Part shown: positions 16,998 through 26,173 of the stretch, piece after piece
How positions within the stretch are numbered: the first letter of the stretch is position 1
Layout of the letters: every line of letters starts with the position of its first letter
Source of the DNA: Helicobacter sp. NHP19-003
GTDB lineage: Bacteria; Campylobacterota; Campylobacteria; Campylobacterales; Helicobacteraceae
Direction of reading: 5' to 3'
Assembly (NCBI RefSeq): GCF_019703305.1
Contig: NZ_AP024814.1
Location: 1,178,001-1,242,000, forward strand
DNA: 64,000 bases
Notes under the pieces: generated by a model
Database searches by the model: none
What the model saw: only the letters and a program-made list of their open reading frames with translations
Told to the model about the DNA's origin: nothing
Program-made: the position numbers and the translations under genes

Positions 16998-17314
16998 TTA
17001 AGAACAATTTAGACATTTACAACCAATACCTAGCCAATAAGCTAGACGCAAACAAGCTCAAACACGCCAAAGGGGGCAAGCTCGAGGATCAACAGCTCAA
17101 AACCCAGACCGATGCTTTCGAGTCCTTGCTTTTAAAGTTCATGCTAGACACCGCCTTAAAGCTAGACAACCCGCTTTATCCTAAACAAGCCGGGAGCGAA
17201 ATTTACCAATCCATGTATAAGGAATCGCTGTCTAATGAGCTCAGCGGGCATTTTGGCTACAGCGAATTGCTGTTTAACTTCTTAAAAGAGCAAGAGGCGC
17301 AGAAAAAAGGGTGA
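16994..17314 (+). CDS. FlgJ-like rod-binding protein (scaffold domain only)
   Basis: A 106-residue protein equal to the N-terminal rod-binding domain of Flg[21 protein letters not shown] followed by [19 protein letters not shown]. There is no muramidase domain, as usual in epsilonproteobacteria. It probably caps or scaffolds rod assembly in the periplasm. It sits between flgI and flgS with 4 nt overlaps on both sides (ATGA, GTGA), so the three are translationally coupled. Confidence 0.88.
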   Translation: MIKNNLDIYNQYLANKLDANKLKHAKGGKLEDQQLKTQTDAFESLLLKFMLDTALKLDNPLYPKQAGSEIYQSMYKESLSNELSGHFGYSELLFNFLKEQEAQKKG

Positions 17315-18327
17315 GTGCTCTTGTGGATCAAAACATCTTAGACAACATCGGGGGGCAAGACAGACAAGAACTCTTGCGTTTACTGAATGAATTTATCTTG
17401 CAAAGCTATAAAGTTGAAAAAGAGTTTAAAGACTACAAGGCTTTATACGAGTGGGTGATCGAGATTTTGCCCCAAGCCATTTGGGTGATCAACGAGAACA
17501 AAAGCTTTTTTTACAAGAACAGCAAGGCGATCGAAAGCCAAGAAGTCTTTGAAAAGGCGAAAGCTCTAGGTTTTAACATTGAGATCGAGCACGAGGGCAA
17601 GAACTATTTATTCCAAAACAACAAAATCCAAGGCAAGGAAATCATCACCGCCACCGACATCACCAAGCAAAAACGCCAAGAAAGGCTGGTGTCTATGGGG
17701 AAAATCTCCGCCCATTTAGCGCACGAAATTAGAAACCCCGTGGGCTCGATCTCGCTTTTAACTTCGGTTTTACTCAAAAAAGTGGATGAGAAAACCAAGC
17801 CCATTGTCTTTGAGTTGCAACGCGCGCTGTGGCGGGTGGAGCGCATCATCAAGGCGACTTTATTATTCTCTAAAGGCGTGCACGCCAATAAAATCCCCCA
17901 GAGTTTGGGCCTGCTCGAGGACGAAATCAAAGAGGCGCTCAATCAATACAGCTACACGAAAGACATTAGCTTAAAAACCGCCATCGCCCCCATCAGCGCC
18001 TCTTACGATTTGAGCCTGCTTTCTATTGCTTTGCAAAACTTCCTCTACAACGCCATAGACGCGATTGAAGAGGGGCCGTGTGAAGAGGGGCACATTGAGG
18101 TGTGCGCCTTTGAAGAGGCCGAGTGGGTGGTCTTCCACATTAAAGACGATGGCAAGGAAGTTTTAGACAAAGATTTGCTCTTTGAGCCTTTTGAAACCAC
18201 GAAATTAAAGGGCAATGGGCTAGGCTTAGCCCTGTCCTTGCAAGTCGTGCAAGCGCATGGGGGCAAAATCACCCTGCTAGACACTAAAGAAAAAATCTTT
18301 GAAATCCGCATTTTAAAAGACCTATAG
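17311..18327 (+). CDS. flgS: FlgS, cytoplasmic histidine kinase of the flagellar cascade
   Basis: A 338-residue soluble kinase starting at GTG 17311, overlapping the previous stop. A PAS-like sensor ([20 protein letters not shown]) precedes the H-box [12 protein letters not shown] (about residue 137) and the ATPase domain with N-box [12 protein letters not shown] and G-box [17 protein letters not shown]. FlgS phosphorylates FlgR, which activates sigma-54 for hook and rod genes, after sensing export apparatus assembly. HP0244 lies in the same position after HP0245. No membrane helix is present. Confidence 0.95.
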   Translation: MSALVDQNILDNIGGQDRQELLRLLNEFILQSYKVEKEFKDYKALYEWVIEILPQAIWVINENKSFFYKNSKAIESQEVFEKAKALGFNIEIEHEGKNYLFQNNKIQGKEIITATDITKQKRQERLVSMGKISAHLAHEIRNPVGSISLLTSVLLKKVDEKTKPIVFELQRALWRVERIIKATLLFSKGVHANKIPQSLGLLEDEIKEALNQYSYTKDISLKTAIAPISASYDLSLLSIALQNFLYNAIDAIEEGPCEEGHIEVCAFEEAEWVVFHIKDDGKEVLDKDLLFEPFETTKLKGNGLGLALSLQVVQAHGGKITLLDTKEKIFEIRILKDL

Positions 18328-18337
18328 GCGCGCCTAT
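18324..18337 (+). terminator. Palindrome overlapping the flgS stop
   Basis: ATAGGCGCGCCTAT is a perfect 14 bp palindrome that includes the flgS stop and is followed by TTT. It could fold as a short hairpin and end the flgI operon; loop geometry is tight, so this is weak. Confidence 0.35.
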
Positions 18338-18352
18338 TTTATGCTTTTGTGC

Positions 18353-18358
18353 TATGAT
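18353..18358 (+). promoter_or_regulatory. Extended -10 promoter of the metG operon
   Basis: TGCTATGAT (TGn extension plus TATGAT) lies about 100 bp before metG, leaving a long G-rich 5' leader (18365-18455). I see no known riboswitch or T-box pattern in that leader. Confidence 0.45.
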
Positions 18359-18455
18359 ACGGGTTTATCTTTGGCTTTAGGGGTGTACCCTTAAGGTCCG
18401 TGGTGCGGAGTTGTTGGGGGGTTAGAGTGAGAATAGCGCAAGCGAAAGGTTTTTT

Positions 18456-20330
18456 ATGCAAAAAATGTTGATTTCAACCCCGATTTACTATGTCAACGAT
18501 GCCCCGCATTTAGGGCATGCCTACACGACCTTCATCGCCGACATGCTCAAAAAACACCACAGCTTAAGAGCTAAAGAAGTCTTTTTCCTCACAGGTACAG
18601 ATGAGCACGGGCAAAAAATCGCCCTAAGCGCAAATAAGCATGGCTTAAGCCCTTTGGAGTACGCCACTAAAATCAGCCAAGTCTTTAGGGACGAGTGGGA
18701 TTTTCTTAAGATTGACTACGACCACTTTGTCCGCACGACCGACAAGGCGCACGAGCAGGCGGTGCAACACGCCTTTGACTTTATGCTGCAAAAGGGCGAT
18801 ATTTACAAGGGGATTTATGAAGGGGATTATTGCGTGAGTTGCGAGAGTTTCGCCACAAACAGCACCATCTGCCCGGATTGCAACCGCCCCACGACCAAGG
18901 TCGCTGAAGAGAGTTATTTTTTTAGATTGAGTGCCTATCAAGACAAGCTACTAGACTTTTATGAAAAGCACCCCAATGCCATTTTGCCCCTATCTAGGCG
19001 CAATGAGGTGGTGAGCTTCATCAAGCAGGGTTTATACGACTTGTCCATCACCCGCACAAGTTTTTCGTGGGGCATTGCCTTGCCTAAGCATTTAAACGAG
19101 CCTAGGCATGTCGTGTATGTGTGGTTAGACGCGCTGTTAAACTATGTGAGTAGTCTAGGCTATGGCACAGACAACGCCAAAATGGGCCACTTCAACCACG
19201 CTCTGCACATTGTGGGTAAGGACATTTTGCGCTTCCACGCCATTTACTGGGTCGCCTTTTTAATGAGCCTAGAGTTGCCCCTTTTCAAGCAACTTTGTGT
19301 GCATGGGTGGTGGACCATTGAGGGCGTGAAAATGAGCAAGAGCATCGGCAATGTGCTCAACGCCAAAGATTTGGCAAGCATCTATGGCATAGAAGCCCTG
19401 CGCTATTTTCTCTTAAGAGAAGCCCCTCTTGGCCAAGACGGGGACTTTAGTGCGCAAGCCCTAGTGCGCCGCTTTAACGCTGACTTGAGCAACACTTTAG
19501 GCAATTTGATCCAACGGCTCTTTGGGCTGCTAAAGCCCTTTGGGGGTAAGCTAGAAAGCACCCACACGCTGGAGTTTTACGCCCCCCTTTATGCCGAGTG
19601 GCAGGCGCAGTTGGAGAGCCTAGAGCCTTATTTATGTGATTTGCAATTACACCGCTACCTAGAGGAATTGTGGCGGGTGTTTGAAGCGTGCAACGCCACC
19701 ATCGCCAAAGAACAGCCATGGGCACTTGCCAAAACCAACCCTCAAAAAGCGATGGCGCTCTTAAGCCTAATCGCCACCTTTTTAGCCAAGAGCGCGTTTT
19801 ATCTCTACCCCGTGCTGCCCGAAAGCACCGCCAAGTTAGCCAAGTGGCTGCATGTGAGCCTGACTTCTGAAAACTTTAAAGCGTTTATGCAAAAAGACTT
19901 TTTGCTCCCCGCATTAGAGCTAGCCCCCATAGAGGCCCTTTATCCAAAATTAGACGAAGCCCAAGCCACGCCCCAAGAAAGCCCCAAAGACCCTCCCAAA
20001 GAGGACCACACGATTCAATTTGAGGACTTCACCAAACTAGACATACAAGTTGGTACGATCATCAAGGCTGAAAGGGTGGCCAAGAGCGATAAACTCTTAT
20101 GCCTAAAAATAGACTTTGGGGGCAGGGTGCGCCAAATTTTATCGGGCATTGCCAAGCACTACACCCCAGAGAGCCTAGAGGGCAAGCAGGTGTGCGCCCT
20201 AGTGAATTTACCCCCCCGCAAAATGCTAGGATTGGTGAGTGAGGGCATGGTCTTGAGCGCAAGCGATGCAGGGGGGCTAAAACTCATCACACCCTTTAGC
20301 ACTGCAGAAAATGGGGCGAAAATCGGCTAG
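18456..20330 (+). CDS. metG: Methionyl-tRNA synthetase
   Basis: A 624-residue class I synthetase. It shows the HIGH-type motif PHLGHAY (about 18-24), a zinc knuckle CVSCESFATNSTICPDC (about 127-143), the KMSKS loop as KMSKSIGNV (about 293), an anticodon-binding helical domain, and a C-terminal Trbp111-type tRNA-binding domain from DFTKLDIQVGTIIKAERV to the end. AAAGG precedes the ATG; the Met at codon 4 is an alternative start. Its stop overlaps the GTG of the next gene (TAGTG). First gene of a conserved Helicobacter block. Confidence 0.97.
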   Translation: MQKMLISTPIYYVNDAPHLGHAYTTFIADMLKKHHSLRAKEVFFLTGTDEHGQKIALSANKHGLSPLEYATKISQVFRDEWDFLKIDYDHFVRTTDKAHEQAVQHAFDFMLQKGDIYKGIYEGDYCVSCESFATNSTICPDCNRPTTKVAEESYFFRLSAYQDKLLDFYEKHPNAILPLSRRNEVVSFIKQGLYDLSITRTSFSWGIALPKHLNEPRHVVYVWLDALLNYVSSLGYGTDNAKMGHFNHALHIVGKDILRFHAIYWVAFLMSLELPLFKQLCVHGWWTIEGVKMSKSIGNVLNAKDLASIYGIEALRYFLLREAPLGQDGDFSAQALVRRFNADLSNTLGNLIQRLFGLLKPFGGKLESTHTLEFYAPLYAEWQAQLESLEPYLCDLQLHRYLEELWRVFEACNATIAKEQPWALAKTNPQKAMALLSLIATFLAKSAFYLYPVLPESTAKLAKWLHVSLTSENFKAFMQKDFLLPALELAPIEALYPKLDEAQATPQESPKDPPKEDHTIQFEDFTKLDIQVGTIIKAERVAKSDKLLCLKIDFGGRVRQILSGIAKHYTPESLEGKQVCALVNLPPRKMLGLVSEGMVLSASDAGGLKLITPFSTAENGAKIG

Positions 20331-21281
20331 TGGATGTCTGTGAAGTCGTGGCGGTTACACGGGGGGTTTTAAAGACCGAACCCTTTGTGCGCACCTTCAC
20401 CCACGCCACAGACAAATTAAATCGGGTGAAAAAGGGGAGTTTGTTTGCTGCCTTTAACCCATCTTGCATTGAGGAGGCGGTGCGACTCGGGGCTTATGGG
20501 GTGCTGTATGAAAAGCACGCCCCCATCAGCGACCCTGAAATTGCGTGGATTTGCGTAGAAAACTTGCAAGAGGCGGTGTTTAAACTCTTGTATTACAAGT
20601 TTTTAGACGCGCCCCTCGCCCTTTACAAACTCTCTAGCCTAGAGTTGGAGATTTTTAACAAGCTGGCAAAATCGCCAAGCGTGTGCACCTTTGAGGGGGA
20701 TTTTTAGAATTGCTGGATTTGGATTTAAAGGGCATGCACACCTTGCTTTTAACCCACACCCCCCAAACTCGCCACAAAAGAAATTGCAAGCACCCCCCTT
20801 CACACTCTTGCAAGCGCAACTTTTTAGTTTATCGCTGTGCTACAGAGGGCAAAGGCATGATTTAAAAATCTCGGGGCTTTACGCGGCTGAGCTTACACGG
20901 GTGCTAAATTTATGTGAAAGTTTGGGGCTAGAGGTGCATTTGGGGCATTTAGGCACGCTAAGTGCCATGCAACCCCACTACATAAACAAACGCCTAGAGC
21001 TTTGCGCTTTCGGGCAGAGCACGCGCATTTTAATTCATGAAAAACATGCCACAGAACTGCCCCGCATGCTAGACTTTGTTAAAAAAACAGCCCCCCACCA
21101 CAAGCTAGAAATCTTCAGCCAAGAGCCCTTAGCCTTAGCACACACTCCCTACACAGACCTACAAGATTTGCAAAACTTGCTTCGCACGAAAGACTACACG
21201 CTAGGCTTGGTGCTGGGGGCTGTGTCCTTGCAAGAGCTTTGGCACAAACCCACTTCAAGGGGCTTGTTTGACCAACTGTGA
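20330..21281 (+). pseudogene. HP0418-like conserved protein, broken by two frameshifts
   Basis: Three reading frames must be joined. Frame 1 (GTG at 20330 to a stop at 20707) reads MDVCEVVAVTRGVLKTEPF... up to CTFEGDF. Adding one T to the T5 run at 20701-20705 continues it as GDFLELLDLDLKGMHTLLLTHTP. Adding one C to a C6 run near 20759 returns to the long 3' frame (LQAPPFTLLQAQLF... to SRGLFDQL, 21281). The rebuilt protein is about 317 residues. Position between metG and cmoB matches H. pylori HP0418, of unknown function. Both lesions are single-base losses in homopolymers, so sequencing error must be excluded before calling it a pseudogene. Confidence 0.6.
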
Positions 21282-22074
21282 GGGCACACATAGGGGCGTG
21301 TGTGTCCCCCTGCCTGCTGATTTATCCTTAGAGCAAGTTTACAACGAGGCTTTGGCATTGAGGCCGTGGCGTAAGGGGCCTTTTTGTTTCACCCAAAATG
21401 AGAAGGGCTTTTGCATTGAGAGCGAGTGGCAAAGTTACATCAAGTGGGACTTGATCAAGGGGGCGGTGGATTTAGAGGGGCTAGAGGTTGCCGACATCGG
21501 GTGCAACAATGGCTACTACCTTTTTTGCATGCAAGCGCAAAAGCCTAAGAGCCTAGTAGGCTTTGACCCAAGCCCCCTTTGTGAAAGACAATTTCATTGG
21601 CTCAACACCTTTTTAAAAACCTCCATTGTCTACGAGAGGTTAGGCGTGGAGGATTTACGCACCTATCCTAAGCGCTTTGATGTGCTCTTTTGTTTGGGCG
21701 TGCTTTACCACAGAAAAGACCCCCACAACACGCTCAAAGCCTTGCACATGGGCTTAAAACCTAGCGGGGTGTTGGTGTTAGACACTTTGGTTTTTAACAG
21801 CCCCCTAGAGGTGGCCCTATGCCCCACCACTTACGCCAAAATGCCCAATGTCTATTTTATCCCAAGCCCTAAAGCCTTGCAAAATTGGGCTTTTAAGGCG
21901 GGCTTTAAGGAGTGCACCCCCCTTGCCTTTAAAGCCACCACCACCGCCGAGCAGCGCAAAACCCCGTGGATTGAGGGGTTGAGTTTAGAGTCCTTTTTAG
22001 ACCCAAATGACCCCACAAAAAGCATAGAGGGCTACCCCGCCCCTGTGAGGGGGTATTTTATCTTGCGTAAATGA
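21268..22074 (+). CDS. cmoB: CmoB, tRNA U34 carboxymethyltransferase
   Basis: A 268-residue SAM-superfamily enzyme that transfers a carboxymethyl group from carboxy-SAM to 5-hydroxyuridine in tRNA wobble position 34. Motifs: ALRPWRKGPF near residue 30, VADIGCNNGYYLF as motif I, DVLFCLGVLYHRKDP as motif IV, and C-terminal GYPAPVRGYF. It is shorter than E. coli CmoB at the N-terminus, as in other Helicobacter. The first start codon in frame is the TTG at 21268, overlapping the 3' end of the HP0418-like gene; a slightly different start is possible. Confidence 0.9.
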   Translation: MTNCEGTHRGVCVPLPADLSLEQVYNEALALRPWRKGPFCFTQNEKGFCIESEWQSYIKWDLIKGAVDLEGLEVADIGCNNGYYLFCMQAQKPKSLVGFDPSPLCERQFHWLNTFLKTSIVYERLGVEDLRTYPKRFDVLFCLGVLYHRKDPHNTLKALHMGLKPSGVLVLDTLVFNSPLEVALCPTTYAKMPNVYFIPSPKALQNWAFKAGFKECTPLAFKATTTAEQRKTPWIEGLSLESFLDPNDPTKSIEGYPAPVRGYFILRK

Positions 22075-22084
22075 AAGGAAAAAC

Positions 22085-22504
22085 ATGGAAACGCCGATTG
22101 AAGAGGGCTTGCTGGTTTGTTCTAAATTAGACCAAACCCTTTGTGCCGATTTGGTGTCCTTTGGGAACAATAAAGCCACCGTGTGCTTCACGCCCAAAGA
22201 GTTCATGCTCTGCGAGGAAGATGTGGTGCATGCGGGCTTCATTGTGGGCGCGGCGAGTTTTGCGGCTTTGTGCGCACTCAATAAAAAGAACAGCCTGATT
22301 TCTTCCATGAAATTAGGCTTGCTTGCCCCCATTGAGCTAAAGCAGGAAGTCTACTTTAATGCAGTGGTGGCGCACGCCAGCTCTAAGAAGTGTGCCGTAC
22401 ATGTGGAGGGGGAATTTATGGAGATCAAAGTCTTTGAGGGGGATTTTGAGATTTTGGTCTTTGAGAAACGTCCCTTCAAGTTCAATTTTAAGGAAGATCA
22501 GTGA
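22085..22504 (+). CDS. Hotdog-fold thioesterase-like protein (HP0420 type)
   Basis: A 139-residue protein with AAAGG before its ATG. The segment VVHAGFIVGAASFAALCALN (about 42-61) is the central helix of hotdog-fold thioesterases, and SMKLGLLAPIELKQEVYFNAVV resembles the strand pair after it. It lies between cmoB and cgt exactly where HP0420 lies in H. pylori and overlaps cgt by 4 nt. The acyl substrate is unknown; linkage to cgt suggests, without proof, a role in lipid modification. Confidence 0.75.
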   Translation: METPIEEGLLVCSKLDQTLCADLVSFGNNKATVCFTPKEFMLCEEDVVHAGFIVGAASFAALCALNKKNSLISSMKLGLLAPIELKQEVYFNAVVAHASSKKCAVHVEGEFMEIKVFEGDFEILVFEKRPFKFNFKEDQ

Positions 22505-23631
22505 TTGTTGCCTTGGTGGTGGATAGTTTTGAGGACAAGAGCAATGGGACTTCTATGACCTGTTACCGCTTTTATCAGGCCCTAAAAGCAAGGGGGCATG
22601 AAGTACGGGTGGTCGCGCCTTTTGTGCAAGGGGAGGGCTTTTACGGCTTGCAAGAGCGCTACATCCCCTTAGTTACTGAGATTTCGCACAAACAGCGCAT
22701 GATTTTTGGCAAGCCCGATAAAGAGATTTTAGCCCAAGCCTTTGAGGGCGCGGATATTGTGCATGTCTTCTTGCCCTTTAAATTAGAAAAAGTCGCCGTT
22801 GAGGTGGCAAGAAGCTTAAAAATCCCCTTTGTGGGGGCGTTTCATTTACAGCCCGAACACATCACTTACAATATAAAACTCCAAAACTTATGTTGGCTCA
22901 ACCGCTTCATCTTTTGGTGGTTTAAACAAAACTATTACAAGCACATACACCACATCCACTGCCCATCCCCTTTAATTAAAGCCGAGCTGGAAAAGCATGG
23001 CTATGGGGGCAAAAAGTATGTCATCTCTAACGGCTTTGACCCTCTTTATGCCAAACGCCCCAAAAACACCAAGACAGATGACCTTTACCACATCATCATG
23101 ATCGGGCGTTACTCCAATGAGAAAAACCAACAAGTGCTGATAGAGGCGGCGCGTTTAAGCCGCTATGCCGCACAAATCAAACTCCACTTAAAGGGCATTG
23201 GTCCTAATTTAGCCAAACTGCAAAAATGCGCTCAAGGGCTCGCCCACCCTGTGGACTTTGGCTTTTTAGAGCCCAAGGACTTATTGGCCCTGCTGTATCA
23301 ATGCGATTTATACATCCACACCGCCGATGTGGAGGGCGAGGCGATCGCCTGCTTGGAGGCCATGAGTTGCGGGATTGTGCCCATCATTTCAGATAGCAAA
23401 ATCAGCGCAACAAACCAATTTGCTTTAGACGAACGCTCTTTATTTAAATCTAACGATCCCAAAGACCTCGCCCAAAAGATTGACTACTGGCTCGAACACC
23501 CCGAGGAGCGCACCAAGATCGAAAGTGCCTACGCCACAAGTGCCCAAAACTACACTTTAGACAGCTCCATTAAACAAGCCATCGCCATGTATGAAGAGGT
23601 GATCAGAGATTTTAAGGGGATTTACGCCTAA
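22501..23631 (+). CDS. cgt: Cholesterol alpha-glucosyltransferase
   Basis: A 376-residue GT4 enzyme starting at GTG 22501. It matches H. pylori HP0421 over its length: VVDSFEDKSNGTSMTCYRF, ERYIPLVTEISHKQ, FHLQPEHITYNIKLQNLCWL, MIGRYSNEKNQQVLI and the E-x7-E donor site in EGEAIACLEAMSCGIVP. The H. pylori enzyme uses UDP-glucose to glucosylate cholesterol taken from host membranes, making glycolipids that help immune evasion. It is membrane-associated from the cytoplasmic side. The conserved block metG to cgt supports orthology. Confidence 0.9.
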   Translation: MIVALVVDSFEDKSNGTSMTCYRFYQALKARGHEVRVVAPFVQGEGFYGLQERYIPLVTEISHKQRMIFGKPDKEILAQAFEGADIVHVFLPFKLEKVAVEVARSLKIPFVGAFHLQPEHITYNIKLQNLCWLNRFIFWWFKQNYYKHIHHIHCPSPLIKAELEKHGYGGKKYVISNGFDPLYAKRPKNTKTDDLYHIIMIGRYSNEKNQQVLIEAARLSRYAAQIKLHLKGIGPNLAKLQKCAQGLAHPVDFGFLEPKDLLALLYQCDLYIHTADVEGEAIACLEAMSCGIVPIISDSKISATNQFALDERSLFKSNDPKDLAQKIDYWLEHPEERTKIESAYATSAQNYTLDSSIKQAIAMYEEVIRDFKGIYA

Positions 23632-23703
23632 GATGATGCCCTTTAAACGCTTGTTTGCCAACTTTGGCTAAGATGGCCCTTTTAATCCGCCATAAAGGGA
23701 TTC

Positions 23704-24513
23704 ATGCGCCTTATTTGTGTCTTAGACATTGAGAGTGTACCTAATTTGGCTTTGATCGCCAAACATTGTCCCGAGTGCGTGGGCGATGGCCCCTTGCAAA
23801 CTTGTGAAAACTTCTTCAAGTGGTGTGAGGATAGATATAAAAGCCCCTTTGCGCCCTTGTTTTATCACCAAATTGTCAGCATCGCGAGCGTGCTAGCCGA
23901 GCCTAGTGGGGCTTTCAAACGCGTGGGCAATTTTGGCAGGGGGCTGGGTGATGAAAGAACCCTTGTGGCGGATTTTTTAGCGTTTTTCAACAAACACCAC
24001 CCCCAACTTGTAACCTTCAATGGGCGCATGTTTGACCTGCCCTTGTTGCTGTTAAAGGCTCTGGCGCATAACCTAAACGCCCACGCTTTTTACGCCCAAG
24101 AGAGCAAATGGGAGAACTACCGCTACCGCTACAGCGAAGAGTACCACACCGACCTGCTCGACAGCCTCACGCATTTTAGCCCGGCTAGGGGGCTTAATTT
24201 AGATGGGGTTTGTGCCATGTGCGGGCTACCCGGTAAATTTGATGTGAGCGGGGATCAAGTCTATCAACTTTTCTATCAAGACCCGCCCCAGCTCGAGCGC
24301 ATCAACAGCTATTGCCAAAGCGATGTGCTCAACACCTATTGGCTTTACTTAAAATACCTTGTAACGCAGGGCAGGCTTAGCGAAGAGAACTACCTAAGCA
24401 CCCTGCACGCTTTTAAGGGCAACCTGCCCCAAGAACAGCCCTATGCCTCCGTTTTCGCCACAGCTCTTGAAGCTGAATTAACCCAAGAAATCCAAAAGGA
24501 AGACCATGTTTAA
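23704..24513 (+). CDS. Predicted 3'-5' exonuclease (DnaQ-like, PolB exo2 family)
   Basis: A 269-residue protein. Exo I is VLDIESVPNL at residues 6-15 (D and E), Exo II is LVTFNGRMFDLPLL near residue 105 (the D of FDLP), and Exo III is INSYCQSDVLNTYWLY near residue 205. This pattern is typical of the DNA_pol_B_exo2 family, small stand-alone nucleases related to the proofreading domain of family B polymerases. The biological substrate is unknown. AAAGGGA precedes the ATG. The next gene overlaps its end by 8 nt. Confidence 0.8.
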   Translation: MRLICVLDIESVPNLALIAKHCPECVGDGPLQTCENFFKWCEDRYKSPFAPLFYHQIVSIASVLAEPSGAFKRVGNFGRGLGDERTLVADFLAFFNKHHPQLVTFNGRMFDLPLLLLKALAHNLNAHAFYAQESKWENYRYRYSEEYHTDLLDSLTHFSPARGLNLDGVCAMCGLPGKFDVSGDQVYQLFYQDPPQLERINSYCQSDVLNTYWLYLKYLVTQGRLSEENYLSTLHAFKGNLPQEQPYASVFATALEAELTQEIQKEDHV

Positions 24514-24880
24514 AACCCTACTTGCCTTAAGCCTTGCAAGCGTGCTTGGTGCTTCTAGTTTGCAATTTAAAATCACTTACAAACCCCGTGGGGGCAAGTT
24601 GATCGGCAATATGCTCGATCGCACGATCCTAACGATCATCTCGCTCAACGAGGAAAAGGTGTTGATCAAAAAGGTGATCCCCAATCGGGGCGATTCGTGC
24701 AGCATCGTGCGTAAAGTGGGGGATGACTTCAAAGAAAAGTTTGAAAAAGGCCCCCTCTTCAACCACACCCTCAAATACGGCCAAAAAATCGCCTACCGCC
24801 TCAAATGCGACCCCTCCCAAGTGCTGGAAGTACAGGTCGTGACCGACAAGGGCACTTACGACAAAAAGTTTATGAAGTAA
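24506..24880 (+). CDS. Small exported protein of unknown function
   Basis: A 124-residue protein with a clear signal peptide (LLALSLASVLGAS). The mature part is basic and rich in beta-type sequence, with two cysteines (GDSCSIV and RLKCDPS) that could form a disulfide in the periplasm. I do not recognise a family. The start lies 7 nt inside the exonuclease gene with AAAGGA upstream, so it is probably co-translated. A block of 18 bp tandem repeats follows 30 nt after its stop. Confidence 0.7.
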   Translation: MFKTLLALSLASVLGASSLQFKITYKPRGGKLIGNMLDRTILTIISLNEEKVLIKKVIPNRGDSCSIVRKVGDDFKEKFEKGPLFNHTLKYGQKIAYRLKCDPSQVLEVQVVTDKGTYDKKFMK

Positions 24881-24910
24881 CCCAAAAACGCGGCGCGCTC
24901 TAAGCGCGGC

Positions 24911-24964
24911 GCAAAGGAAACGCTACGCGCAAAGGAAACGCTACGCGCAAAGGAAACGCTACGC
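24911..24964. repeat. Three tandem copies of an 18 bp repeat
   Basis: The unit GCAAAGGAAACGCTACGC occurs three times without change. The last copy pairs with the following CGTTTCCT to form a hairpin (AGGAAACG, loop CTACG, CGTTTCCT; 24951-24971). Eighteen bp units would preserve frame, but no plausible gene spans them. It lies between the exported protein gene and the convergent outer membrane gene. Confidence 0.85.
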
Positions 24965-25095
24965 GTTTCCTCTAAAAAAAACAAGAGGAACACGCCACAT
25001 GGTGGTGCGCTTAAAAACGCCAAACTGACAAAATCCCCCAAACCCCTCAATGAAAGTTAGGGGTTGCCCCAAAGGGCAAAAGGCAAGTGCACAAC

Positions 25096-26172
25096 CTAGA
25101 AGTTGTAAACATAGTTGATGAACACCGAAACATTGCGCTTGTAGGTGATGGCCTCGCTGTAGCCACCAGCATTGCCCTTGAAGTAATAATTCGTGGCTAA
25201 AGGAATGCGTAAGCCCACCTCAAACCCGTGGTGTTTGCTCACATTGGTTCTAAAGCCAATGTTTAAGGGGATTTGGAAGTAAGTGGTGTTCATGTGCGCG
25301 CTGCCCCCCGCATTGTCCATGGCGTGCATCATCGCTATGGTTTGGCTCGCCCCCTTAGCCAACCAAGTCGAGCCGGTGAACATGAGCCCTGCAAAAAACC
25401 CTGTGGTGTATTTGCCATCTTTGCTCTCATAGAAGTTATACAGAGCATCTACCCCCGCCCCATAGACAAAGTTGTCCACCGCTTGCGAGTCGTTCATGTA
25501 AAAAGTCCCGTGTTGGTAACTGAATGTCCCATAGTAGCGCAACCCCCAGCGTTTTTTCTTGCCAAAGAATTGCTTATACCCGATTTGTGCATCCACCCCA
25601 TACATGTTGCCGTTTTCGCTGCTGTATTGGGTTTGTTGAGGTTTGAGGATTCCCCCTTGTGTGCCCACCAACACGGCGTTGTCTTTGGTGTAGATGTTGA
25701 GCTTTGTCTGTGTTGCTCTAAGGTAGGCCAAGAGGTTGCTCAGTTGTCCTAAAGTCTTGCCCGCTTGTTCTCTTTGTGCACTATCTAAGGGCGTGTTGAC
25801 AGAAGTGGGTTTAAGCACAGCGGGCATGACAAGCCCCACACGGCGCACCGCAGCAGCAACACTGCCCGCCGCCCCATCGCCGGCATTGATTTGGGGGGTT
25901 TGCCCCCCGTCATTGTTGCCGAGCGTGTCTGCACTTTCAGGGACGATAAGTTGCCCTAAAATGCTGCTTTGTAAATTCTCCACCGCTTGGATCAAATCGT
26001 TGAGGCTGGTGTTGATGGCGGTAATGTCCATCGTTGTGCCCGAAATGAGGTTGTAAAAGTTATTGAAACTTTGGGTGAAATTGGAGCTGATGAAGCTGTT
26101 ATCTGCCATTTGGGTGCTGAAGTAGCTTTGTGCCCCTGAGACAAGCCCGCTGATGGCTTGGGGCAGGCTCAT
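25096..26172 (-). CDS. Hop-like outer membrane beta-barrel, 3' part of a frame-disrupted gene
   Basis: 358 codons ending in the canonical VFINYVYNF. The last 200 residues are a typical Hop barrel: YGVDAQIGYKQFFGKKKRWG, VDNFVYGAGVDALYNFYES, FQIPLNIGFRTNVSKHHGFE. The first half is helical, as in Hop extracellular domains. The ATG at 26172 has no ribosome site and no signal peptide follows it. Upstream in this same frame the sequence continues as KTPKSALVTDTDN before the Met, and the upstream open frame ends 2 nt before, in the next frame. I infer one gene with a single-base insertion near 26190-26200. Confidence 0.8.
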   Translation of the reverse strand: MSLPQAISGLVSGAQSYFSTQMADNSFISSNFTQSFNNFYNLISGTTMDITAINTSLNDLIQAVENLQSSILGQLIVPESADTLGNNDGGQTPQINAGDGAAGSVAAAVRRVGLVMPAVLKPTSVNTPLDSAQREQAGKTLGQLSNLLAYLRATQTKLNIYTKDNAVLVGTQGGILKPQQTQYSSENGNMYGVDAQIGYKQFFGKKKRWGLRYYGTFSYQHGTFYMNDSQAVDNFVYGAGVDALYNFYESKDGKYTTGFFAGLMFTGSTWLAKGASQTIAMMHAMDNAGGSAHMNTTYFQIPLNIGFRTNVSKHHGFEVGLRIPLATNYYFKGNAGGYSEAITYKRNVSVFINYVYNF

Positions 26173-26173
26173 G

